A stretch of 64,000 nt of DNA from Phycisphaerales bacterium UBA1161. GTDB lineage: Bacteria; Planctomycetota; Phycisphaerae; Tepidisphaerales; Tepidisphaeraceae. The DNA is taken from NCBI GenBank assembly GCA_002311745.1, contig DBZL01000066.1:37696-101695 (forward strand), read 5' to 3'. Shown one piece after another: positions 1-8,600 of this stretch. The notes below the pieces were generated by a model, which saw only the letters and a list, made by a program, of their open reading frames with translations, did not search any database and was not told the origin of the DNA. A program made the position numbers and the translations under genes. Every line of letters starts with the position of its first letter. Position 1 is the stretch's first letter.

Positions 1-774
1 AATTCGTTTTGGGCGCCCCCCGCGGCCTCGCCCACGATCAACTTGGTCACCTATTGGAGCATAGGATACGAGTCACCCACCGCATCCACGCCCACTGCGA
101 TGGGAGAAACGGCTCCTGGCGCGATCACCATCGACGCGCTCACGGGCGTAGTAACTGCCAAACCCCCCACCAACATATATCAGTACCCCTATCCGCCTAC
201 TGATCCTGTCTCAACCCTGCTGAGACTGCCCAAGAACACCCTGCCGCAACAACTCGTCGACACGATTTCCGTGATGTACACCCTCGAGCAGGTCCCCGAC
301 AACAAAGCGATAATCGCCAACCTGCCCACTCAAAGAAAAATGATCCTGCCCTTGGCGATCACCAATAAAGGCAACGGCGCCACGTCGCAAACGTTGGTAA
401 CCCTTCTCCTGGACGGCTGGGGAAATCCGATCCTCTTTGTGCCCGCGATCGGACTCTACGGCGTGGAAACAAAATCCGCGGTCGACAACTTCGATCCAGC
501 AAGAACCTACACCCAAGGCGATCAAGTCATTTCCAAGTTCACGGACAGCAATAACGTCGTGCACTATTACCTGAACACCTGGGTATCGCCCATGGCAAGC
601 AACAAGGTGTCGCCGTCCAACCCTCCTCCGCCAAGCCCACCACCGCCGGGCATCCCCGCCGATGCATATTGGGGTGGGCTATGTGCTCCGGGCCTGCGGC
701 ACTACTGGGTCTCCGGCGGTCCCGATGGAAACGTCAGCACGCACGATGACAACCTTTACTCGTTCCAGGATTGA
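1..774 (+). CDS. Pseudopilin-like protein, C-terminal part (5' truncated by window edge)
   Basis: The frame is open from base 1, so the start lies outside the window; the first in-window start-like codon (TTG at 43) has no special support. No N-terminal prepilin motif is visible. The C-terminal third has an Asp-Gly-Trp-Gly-Asn-Pro motif, followed near the end by Gly-Gly-Pro-Asp-Gly-Asn and Asp-Asp-Asn. This is the pattern of the calcium-binding C-terminal loop of GspG-type major pseudopilins of type II secretion. A proline-rich linker (residues around 200-215) interrupts it. The TGA overlaps the ATG of the next gene (TGATG), so the two are probably translationally coupled. It heads a run of pseudopilin-like genes. 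Family level is fairly sure; the exact subunit is inference. Confidence 0.6.
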   Translation, partial: NSFWAPPAASPTINLVTYWSIGYESPTASTPTAMGETAPGAITIDALTGVVTAKPPTNIYQYPYPPTDPVSTLLRLPKNTLPQQLVDTISVMYTLEQVPDNKAIIANLPTQRKMILPLAITNKGNGATSQTLVTLLLDGWGNPILFVPAIGLYGVETKSAVDNFDPARTYTQGDQVISKFTDSNNVVHYYLNTWVSPMASNKVSPSNPPPPSPPPPGIPADAYWGGLCAPGLRHYWVSGGPDGNVSTHDDNLYSFQD

Positions 775-1973
775 TGAGGCGATTTAATTTCCAACTTCGT
801 GCACGTAGTTACCGCCGTGCCCATCCTTGCCTGACCGTGCAAGAGGGGGAGAGAGGGGGAGGGGGCGAGGGGGAGCGGAAAGGCTGCATTCCACTCGCAA
901 CTAGCAACAAGCAACTAGCAACTTCCCGCCCCGGCTTTACCTTGATCGAAATCATCACCGTCCTGACGATCATGATCATCGTGTTGGCCGTGGCCATTCC
1001 CGTATGGAACGTCGTCACCGGCGGCCACAGCCTGGCCGCCGCCCAGAACCAGATCGCCTCCACCCTGGCCACGGCCCGCGCCGACGCGATGTACAACCGC
1101 CAGACCATCGGCATCTTCTTCTTCGTCGACCCCGCCACCGGCCAAGTCGCCATGGCCGAAGTGCAAGCCGACCCCCAAGCCACGGGCGGCACCACCTACA
1201 CGCCAGCACGCGTTTCCCCGAACTGGGCACTCTACACCGCCTATCACGATCCCGGCGGCACCCCCCCTCCTGCCAATAACGGCCCGGTGAACGCATTGGA
1301 AATGGTGAGCGACTATGTGCCCGGCGGCTTTGCCTATCGACGCGATCTGGTGCTCCTGCCCCCTGGCGTCGGCGTGGCACTGTACAACAATTACTACAAC
1401 TATATTTACGATCCCACCCTACTACCGCTTCCCCAGACCTTCGACCGTTACGTCCGGCTTGGCGCGATCATGTTTGACGCCAACGGCATGCTGACCTCGA
1501 TTCCGTTTGCGGTGCAGCAAACGCGGACAACACCCTACGGAAATTTCCCCAGTCAACTCGGCAAGCGATTGGGGTTGCGCCCGCTTCCGATCACCCCCTC
1601 CGATCCAGCCGCCACTGGCGACCTGGCCAGCGTGGTCCCCGTCGCATCGGGGACTCCTCCGCTTCCGGCAGCGTATCCCACAACTCCCTTCAGGCCGCCT
1701 GCGAATGGCCTATATCCTTTAATCTCCCAGGTCGGTCTTCTGCTTTACGACCGTGACGCGTTTCTAAGCCAGAAGACAAGTGGCGGACGCAGCTTTTCGG
1801 ACTCGGATTTCCAATACGTTTTGCCGAGCCCGCCGAATCCTCCTTACGCCTTCAGCCCGCCGCTGACCGCGGCCGACTGCCAGGACAAAGAAGATGAAGA
1901 AACCTGGCTCGATCAGAACGGGATTGCAAGTATGGTCAGCCCGTTTAATGGCGCCTTGATCAAGGCGAAATAG
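774..1973 (+). CDS. Type II secretion/type IV pilus-like minor pseudopilin (GspH-like)
   Basis: A prepilin N-terminal motif is present: Arg-Pro-Gly followed by Phe-Thr-Leu-Ile-Glu and a hydrophobic helix rich in Ile/Val. Cleavage by prepilin peptidase after the Gly and insertion into a pseudopilus are known for the family. The remainder (about 340 residues) is a periplasmic domain typical in placement for GspH/FimT but longer than the usual 150-200 residues. I chose ATG 774, which overlaps the previous stop; an alternative is a GTG near 836. With either start the leader before the cleavage site is unusually long (about 30-52 residues) and encodes a purine-rich tract plus a CTAGCAA-type word repeat. 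Part of an operon with the flanking pseudopilin genes. Confidence 0.75.
   Translation: MRRFNFQLRARSYRRAHPCLTVQEGERGGGGEGERKGCIPLATSNKQLATSRPGFTLIEIITVLTIMIIVLAVAIPVWNVVTGGHSLAAAQNQIASTLATARADAMYNRQTIGIFFFVDPATGQVAMAEVQADPQATGGTTYTPARVSPNWALYTAYHDPGGTPPPANNGPVNALEMVSDYVPGGFAYRRDLVLLPPGVGVALYNNYYNYIYDPTLLPLPQTFDRYVRLGAIMFDANGMLTSIPFAVQQTRTTPYGNFPSQLGKRLGLRPLPITPSDPAATGDLASVVPVASGTPPLPAAYPTTPFRPPANGLYPLISQVGLLLYDRDAFLSQKTSGGRSFSDSDFQYVLPSPPNPPYAFSPPLTAADCQDKEDEETWLDQNGIASMVSPFNGALIKAK
843..924. repeat. Purine-rich tract plus 7-bp word repeat inside a prepilin leader
   Basis: A G-rich block (GAGGGGGA units) is followed by ACTAGCA/ACAAGCA units of period 7. It lies in frame within the coding sequence just upstream of the prepilin cleavage motif. 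The same two word families recur at 2004-2215, 3262-3450 and (CTAGCAA family only) 10153-10255. Confidence 0.8.
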
Positions 1974-1985
1974 GGTGAAAAAGTG

Positions 1986-3245
1986 ATGCAGAGAGGGAAA
2001 ATAGTTGCTGGTTGCTGGTTGCTGGTTGCTAGTAAAAGGCGATGCGGCCCGCGGCGCATGGGCGAGCACGTTTGCTTTTCCACTAGCAACTCGCAACTAG
2101 CAACTAACAACTTCCTTGGCCGTTGCAGTTTGCTGGTTGCTAGTACGAAGCAACCCGGCCGCTCCGCCGCTCCCCCTCTCCCCCTCCCCCACTCTCCCCC
2201 TCTCCCCTTTCCCCGTCATCGCGGGTTCAACTTCATCGAGGTGATGTTCGCGATCATATTGCTGGGGCTGGGGTTCATCATGATCGCGGGGATTTTTCCC
2301 GTGGCGCTTCAGGAGACCAACGCCACGAGCAACGAGACCACCGGCACCCTGGTCGCCCGCGACGCCCTCCGCAACATCCAAGCCATCGCCGACACGGACA
2401 ATCCCACGGCTACACTCTTTCCTCTGCCCGTGTCCCCGGTGCCCCCCACGGCCGTTATCCCCTTCACGGGCGCTCTTCTCAACGCCGTCGGCACCAACTG
2501 CTATTTCACATCCGACCGCCGCTTTGGCTGGGTCGGCTTTTATCGCCGAGTGAACCTGACCGACCCATACGCCCAGGTTTGGGTGATCGCTTTGCAGAAC
2601 CCGAATTTCGCGGATGCGAGTTATCCGGCATACGGCCAACCCATACCGATCCCATCGGCGCCACCCCCGATCCGGTCATTGCCAACCGCGTTCACGTACA
2701 CGATTGGGCCGCCGCCGACGTTTACCGAGCCGCCCCCCGTGAGCCCGTCGCCCATCGTGGCTGAACTGGCGTATTCCTCGATCACTGGAAACAGCTACGT
2801 CTTTCTTACGGTCCTGAGCCCGCCAGCTTTTGACAACCCCGTTCCCAGCGCCGTCAGCGGCGCTTACATACTGGTGACCCAGGACCCAGGCAACGCCACG
2901 GGCAATCCCACCGCCACCCCACCGGTTCCCCCGCGGCCGATTGACGCTTTAACCGGCAGACTGCTGCGCCTTGGCGATCCAGTTTCATCGTTCCCAGCCG
3001 ATGTAGCCTTTCCTCCTGCCAAACCGACCAACAAGAACCTTTGGCTTGGGTTCCAATTGCAGCCCGGTTCGGATTTGAAGGACCTTAGCGAGGAAACAGT
3101 TGCGGCATCAAACGCCGCAGGAACTCCCCAATTGCTGCCCGTGTACGTCATTGGCCGGGCGCCGGATGCCGCCGGTTTTTTCACCGGCCTCAACCAGGAC
3201 ATCGCGGCGATCTCCGCGTTTGTCCGTATCAATACGAGTAATTGA
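1986..3245 (+). CDS. Type II secretion/type IV pilus-like minor pseudopilin (GspI/PilV-like)
   Basis: The prepilin motif Arg-Gly followed by Phe-Asn-Phe-Ile-Glu-Val-Met leads a hydrophobic helix (AIILLGLGFIMIAG), matching class III signal peptides of GspI/PilV-type minor pseudopilins. The body of about 340 residues is Pro/Thr rich and longer than classical GspI. The reading frame is open from GTG 1983; ATG 1986 is taken as start. An internal ATG near 2058 would shorten the leader. The leader (about 80 residues from 1986) is encoded mostly by repeats: GTTGCTG units, their inverted copies, and a pyrimidine-rich CCCTCTCC tract. Separated by 12 bases from the previous gene and by one base from the next start, so clearly operonic. 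Confidence 0.72.
   Translation: MQRGKIVAGCWLLVASKRRCGPRRMGEHVCFSTSNSQLATNNFLGRCSLLVASTKQPGRSAAPPLPLPHSPPLPFPRHRGFNFIEVMFAIILLGLGFIMIAGIFPVALQETNATSNETTGTLVARDALRNIQAIADTDNPTATLFPLPVSPVPPTAVIPFTGALLNAVGTNCYFTSDRRFGWVGFYRRVNLTDPYAQVWVIALQNPNFADASYPAYGQPIPIPSAPPPIRSLPTAFTYTIGPPPTFTEPPPVSPSPIVAELAYSSITGNSYVFLTVLSPPAFDNPVPSAVSGAYILVTQDPGNATGNPTATPPVPPRPIDALTGRLLRLGDPVSSFPADVAFPPAKPTNKNLWLGFQLQPGSDLKDLSEETVAASNAAGTPQLLPVYVIGRAPDAAGFFTGLNQDIAAISAFVRINTSN
2004..2215. repeat. Composite inverted word-repeat element (GTTGCTG / CTAGCAA) plus CT-rich tract
   Basis: Direct GTTGCTG units (2004-2032) face inverted CTAGCAA-type units (about 2082-2110) across a GC-rich spacer, giving a potential long hairpin. 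A partial third arm and a CCCCCTCT tract follow to about 2215. The whole element is in frame with the pseudopilin leader. Confidence 0.82.
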
Positions 3246-3246
3246 G

Positions 3247-5538
3247 ATGAAAAGCCGAAGAGTTGCTAGTTGCTGGTTGCTGGTTGCTAGTAGACGCCGT
3301 GGGCGCCTCTTGCCAACAACTAGCAACTCGCAACCAGCAACTAGTAACTTCATTGGCCGTTGCTCGTTGCTGGTTGCTAGTAAAAGGCGATTCGGCGCGC
3401 CGTGCGCTGATTGTCTCCTTGTCTCCCCCTCTCCCCCTCTCCCCCTCTCTTCCGGCCGGCCAAGGCCGGCCTTCACCCTCATCGAGCTGATGATCTCGAT
3501 TGCCCTGGTGCTGCTGCTGATCGTCGGCATCAACTTCGTCTTTCAGATGACGACCGATGCGGTCGGGGCGGGGCAGACGGCCAACACCTTTGCCCGCGAC
3601 AGCCAGTCCGCCCAGACGATCCTCTTCGACGATTTCCGCAACATCGACAGGGACGCGCCCTGCTTCATCATCGCCAGCCAGCTCGTCACCCAATTCCTCA
3701 ACTCCGCCGATGCACAAACCGGCAGCGACCCTAGAGAAATCGTCGTCGACAGTACCGACTGGGATTGGATCGGCAACACAACAGCCGGGATGACCCCGCC
3801 CGCTCCGCCGACGGTTACGGTGACCCTGCTATCCCCCGCCATCCTGAACTACCGCAGCCACCGCGCTGACATGGTCAAATTCTTCGCCCACGGCTATTAC
3901 CAGCGCCACTCGGGCAACGACGGAGCATTCACCAGCCAAACGACCGCGACCGATGCGTTTATCACCCTCGGCCACGCCATGCTGCCAATCAATGACGGCA
4001 GCGTCTACGTCGGCCCGACGACGGACAGTCTGACCATCCCTGGCCATCTCGTGGAAAACTACAACGACCCGACCTTTGCGCCGTGGACGCCCTTTGTGCG
4101 CGTGACCGGCGCCGGCCCGCAACAGCGCCTGGGCGCTTACGCCGCCGACTGGGTCCTGGCGCGAAGCGTGATCCTGCTCAAAGACTTGAGCACCAACCTC
4201 ACTCCCGCCAATGCGATCATTGAGCGCAACTATCCCCGCTATCCGTACACGCTCAACGGCACAACCTTCGCGTTTCCGGCATCGGTCCCTTACGCAGCCA
4301 ACATGACCCCCCTGGGTTGTTATTCTCCCGACGATGCGAACGCGAGCGTTGTGGAGTCGTCGCGTTACGATTTGGCCAACGTCACCCCCGACCAAGTCCG
4401 CCGCGCCATCGCCGACGAGGTTTTGCAGTGGCGAGCTCCTACCGGCATCCCGCCGTATACGGGCCCGCACCTCTGGTGGAACCCACTAGTCTACAACCTT
4501 GCAGCTTATGAAAACGCGATTGGAGTAGGTCTTCCGGGGCCTGCGCCCTATATGGCCAATGCCTCCCCGCCGGTTTACTACTTTGCCAACACTGCCACTG
4601 GGGCGGCCGCGCCGCCAACTTATCAATTCGGTATTTGGACGGTTACAAGCGGAGTTGGCGCGCTTAACCCGGTGAACGATGATAGCGCTCCTCAAGGCGC
4701 ACCTCCAAACCACGCCGTGCCCCAGCCCGCTCCCGACTTGGCGCGCGTGGCATGCAATCCGCGAATTCAGACGCCGCTGGACAGCGCCTCGATCGCCCAA
4801 ATGGCCCCGTATTTCCTCCAGCATTGCAGCCAGTTTATCGTCGAATACGCCGGGGATTACTTGCAGCAAGATGGCGCTACCAGCGTGACGCCTGGCGTGC
4901 TAACCGGCCAGATCACAGGCCTCGGCCCCGATGGGCAGATCGACTACGTGATCGCCACGGATGCCGCAGGCAATCGACACAAAAGGATTCGCTGGTATGG
5001 CATGCCGCGCAGTAGCAACGGCGGAACGCCCAACACCTATCCGTGGGATACGAACGCTGTTGGCACCCGCTATGTGATTCGCGGCTACAGCCCCGGCCTC
5101 GACCGGGCCAATGCCACCTATCCAGATCTCGTTAACCCGGCCATCACTCACGGCATCATGGAAGAATTCGTCGATGTAATCCCGCTGCGCGATTACTACA
5201 GCATGTATCTCAATACCGTAAATGGCGCCACCAACGCGACGGCGCGATATTACGTTCCGCCCTGGGAGGTGGATGTGAATTTTGACAGCACGGCGGACTA
5301 TGCCACCAACCCGCAGCCCTCCAATCCCCCAGGCGGGTTCGGCTTCAACAACGCATTCCACGTGAACATCAACGACGATACGACGCACACCCCGCCCTCC
5401 CCGCAGAACAACGCCCGGTATGTGGCGGCCTGGTACAACGACATGCCGGCCATGATCCGTATCCTCATCAAGGTGGACGACCCGAATGATAAGCTCAAGG
5501 ACGGACCCTGGTATGAATACATCTTCCGGCTCAAATGA
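3247..5538 (+). CDS. Large pseudopilin-like protein (GspJ/PilW-like)
   Basis: The motif Arg-Pro-Ala followed by Phe-Thr-Leu-Ile-Glu-Leu-Met and a Leu/Ile-rich helix is a prepilin-type N-terminus; Ala replaces the usual Gly at -1. Order after GspH- and GspI-like genes and the bulky periplasmic domain suggest a GspJ/PilW role. At 763 residues it is three to four times the usual GspJ length. ATG 3247 sits directly after the previous TGA (3243-3245) and is preferred over the upstream in-frame ATG at 3100, which lies inside the previous gene. The first about 75 residues are translated from word repeats and CT-rich sequence. Subunit assignment is inference; the prepilin motif is seen directly. Confidence 0.72.
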   Translation: MKSRRVASCWLLVASRRRGRLLPTTSNSQPATSNFIGRCSLLVASKRRFGAPCADCLLVSPSPPLPLSSGRPRPAFTLIELMISIALVLLLIVGINFVFQMTTDAVGAGQTANTFARDSQSAQTILFDDFRNIDRDAPCFIIASQLVTQFLNSADAQTGSDPREIVVDSTDWDWIGNTTAGMTPPAPPTVTVTLLSPAILNYRSHRADMVKFFAHGYYQRHSGNDGAFTSQTTATDAFITLGHAMLPINDGSVYVGPTTDSLTIPGHLVENYNDPTFAPWTPFVRVTGAGPQQRLGAYAADWVLARSVILLKDLSTNLTPANAIIERNYPRYPYTLNGTTFAFPASVPYAANMTPLGCYSPDDANASVVESSRYDLANVTPDQVRRAIADEVLQWRAPTGIPPYTGPHLWWNPLVYNLAAYENAIGVGLPGPAPYMANASPPVYYFANTATGAAAPPTYQFGIWTVTSGVGALNPVNDDSAPQGAPPNHAVPQPAPDLARVACNPRIQTPLDSASIAQMAPYFLQHCSQFIVEYAGDYLQQDGATSVTPGVLTGQITGLGPDGQIDYVIATDAAGNRHKRIRWYGMPRSSNGGTPNTYPWDTNAVGTRYVIRGYSPGLDRANATYPDLVNPAITHGIMEEFVDVIPLRDYYSMYLNTVNGATNATARYYVPPWEVDVNFDSTADYATNPQPSNPPGGFGFNNAFHVNINDDTTHTPPSPQNNARYVAAWYNDMPAMIRILIKVDDPNDKLKDGPWYEYIFRLK
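3262..3450. repeat. Composite inverted word-repeat element plus CT-rich tract in a prepilin leader
   Basis: GTTGCTA/GTTGCTG units at 3262-3290 are followed by inverted CTAGCAA/CCAGCAA units near 3317-3347, another direct set at 3360-3380, and CTCCCCCT units to 3450. A GGCCGGCC palindromic stretch follows at 3453-3470, just before the cleavage motif. Confidence 0.82.
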
Positions 5539-5545
5539 GCCGGGA

Positions 5546-5686
5546 AATTCGAAATTCGAATGACGAAATTCGAATGATGGATTTCCGGGTCGCCCTTTTG
5601 GCATTCGTCATTGGAGTTTCGGAATTGATTTGTCATTCGTCATTCGAATTTCGGACTTGATTCGTCATTCGTCATTCGAATTTCGT
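5546..5686. repeat. ATTCGTC/GAATGAC word-repeat hairpin between pseudopilin genes
   Basis: Units of GAATGACGAA on the left arm (5546-5578) face multiple ATTCGTC units on the right arm (about 5600-5686), separated by a GC-rich spacer. It fills the 155-base gap between the GspJ-like and GspK-like genes. A second copy of the family is at 10257-10293. Confidence 0.8.
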
Positions 5687-5693
5687 TATTCTC

Positions 5694-8600
5694 ATGTGGT
5701 GCTTTATGCCAACCCAGTCACTTGCGAAACAAGGCGTGGCCTTCCTCCGACGCCCGCCACGCCGTCACGGCTCCGTGCTTCTGCTGGTGATCGTGCTATT
5801 GCTTCTGCTGACGATCCTGGGCACGGCCTACATCTCCACCAGCCGCAACGACCGCATCACCAGCGCCCAGAACTTGCTAAACACGCAGACGGATGTGACG
5901 GCCGACGGCCTGGCCAAGACGGTCGCCAGCCTGATCATGGACGACCTGAACGACCAAAATGGCCCCTTGCCCTTTGGCAACTTGCGCGGCGTGAACGCCA
6001 CCGCCGCCCTGGGGAATCGCTCCGTTTACCGAGGCATATGGATCCCTACGCAAACCTACAACTACGGCGATGTCGTTGACTTCGAGGGAAATCCGCCGGT
6101 CACCGGGACCCCGCCCATATTTTATTATTGCTCCTCGACCACGGGTACGACGGCCATTCCGCCGGCCAACGGCTGGACCCAGACGACGCATATCGACGTT
6201 ACCAGTTCTTTCGCCCAGCCCTGGCTGGCCGATCGGATTCCATCCATCCCCACCGTCACCCCCCCCACCGCCGCCGGCGTAGGGAATTGGCCTTACTGGC
6301 TGAATATTTCGCACTCTGTCAATGCCGGTGCAATTCAGCCGATTCTGCCTCTGCCAAACGTGTCATTTGAGTCCCCCGACGGCAGCACGATGCTCACGGC
6401 GTTCACGCCGCTATATCCGGCGTATGGGACGCTCAACAATGTTACGGTGCCGATCCTCACCAGCGTGGCTCCGACGTCTCTCGCGCCGCCGGTGCTGCCC
6501 GTAGCCAACACCGTCATCGCCGCGGATGCGGACGGGGACGGCATTGCCGATTCGCTCCTGTTCCGCATTCCCGGTGATTTCAACGATGGCCTGACCTGGT
6601 ACGCCGCCGTCCGTATCGTGGACAACAACGCCGCCATCAACGCCAACACCGCCTGGAGCCGCGATCAGGACTACGCCTATCCCGGCGGTGCCGCCCTGCC
6701 GAATTGGGGCTTTTTCCCCACCGGCGTGGGGCTGCTTGAAATGCTCAATAACGCTACGACGAATACAAAAGACGTCGTTGCTCCTGGCGGCGTACCGAAT
6801 ATCTGGAGCCCCTTCAACGCCTACCGTTTCAACGATGCCGGGCCGCTGGCTCACCAAGCACCCCTGGACGAAACCAGCATCATTCCAGGGAATCCGCCCG
6901 TCGATCGCAGCGCCCCCCCCGGAGGAGACTTCCAATACATCTCCGAGGGCGATGCGTTCTACCACCAGTTCATTACCCGCATGGGAAACCCCGGCTACAA
7001 TACATTCGCCGCCGCCCCCGGCCTGCGCTACCAAGCCCTGCCTCTGAGCGACACCGCCGCCCTGGCGTATCACTTCTGCTTGGTCAACGCCAACAGCGGC
7101 CAATCGCTTTTGGAGAGCTTGCTCCCCAACTCGCTTTACTACCAGCAGACCGCGCCCACGACTGTCATGTACCGCTTCACGCCGTACAACGGCACGACCG
7201 GCAACGATGTCGTCCAATGGTGGAACGACAATTTCTATTACGATGTGGCTGCTCCGACGTACATGCCCATTCGTCCCCTGCTGGTGACGCGCAACCCAGT
7301 CAGCAATTACATCAACCCTGTTTACGATCCGAGCAACGCTGGCGAACCGATCATCACCGCGGCGGCGGTGTCGCCTAACACCGCGGCGATGCTGCCTTAC
7401 GGAAACGCCGGGAACACAACGCACATCCGCGGCCAATGGGTTGCGGCCCAGGCCTACAATGTCAGCGACATTGTCGCGTACGCCCCCGCAAACGCCGCCA
7501 ACGGCGGCATCCCGACCCCAACCGCGCCCGACTACACCTTCATGTGTCTTGCTGCCCAGCCCATAGGCTCGGGGCCGCCGGCGACCGTTGCAGGCGGTGT
7601 AATGACCGCCAACGGCGGCTGGCAGCTTCAACCCTGGAGCAGCCATCCCACCAAGGCCAACGTCAACACCGCGACTTTCGCCGAGCTGTTCCGCGCTTTC
7701 TGGTGCGTCATGGCCGGCAATCCGGCCAATTCCACGCCGTTCGGGACAAATCCGCCGACGTTCGCCGCTTTGCAGGCAACAATTGACAGTCCTTACGCCA
7801 CATCCATTGCGGGTGCGACATACACCCCCTGGCACCAGTTCCGTACCGTTCTGCGCGACCCCACCGTGACGGTGGCCGGCCCCCCGCCGGTGACGCCTAA
7901 CACAGTCATGGACCCGACCAACGTGATGCTTTTGCGCGCGGCAATTGCCGCGGTCAACACCCTGGGCTTGCGCGACGAGTCGCAGAACGTCATCAGCCGA
8001 ACCGTTTCGTTGAACGCGTACCTCCCCCCGGCTGGTGGTGGCACGCCAGTGCAAACGCCAGTGGAAGCGCGCGTTTACAGTTCCGCGCCGCAACCGTACA
8101 TCAGTGAAGTTTATGTAAATACCAATAACGCGGCTTCCCCGGCCGATACCAATTATACCTCGGCAAATCCCAACGGTTATGTCGCGATTGAGCTTTACAA
8201 TCCTACGAACGCGCCAATGACGTTGACGAACTGGCAGCTCGCCCTTGTCCAGCGCACAGCGGCTGCATACCCCAATCTCCAATTCACGATGCCAGCCGTT
8301 GGAACAATAAACATCAACAGCACCATTGCAAATGCGCCTTCCATTCCAGCCGGCGGTTATGCGATTTTGGAAAATTACGATGCCGCAAATCCGGCCACCG
8401 GAAACGCAAGATACCGTCCTGCCAACTCTGGACTGCTCAACGGTGTCCTGCCCAATACTCCCGCCAATCCGGGCCCCGGTTATTCCGTTGTTGATGTTTA
8501 TGTCCCCAACCTTTACCAGGTGATTACCAATGGAGCAGCAACCGGAGGCGAACTGGTTCTCCTGCGCCCGCGGCGCGCGGACGGAACGTATACGGCTTCC

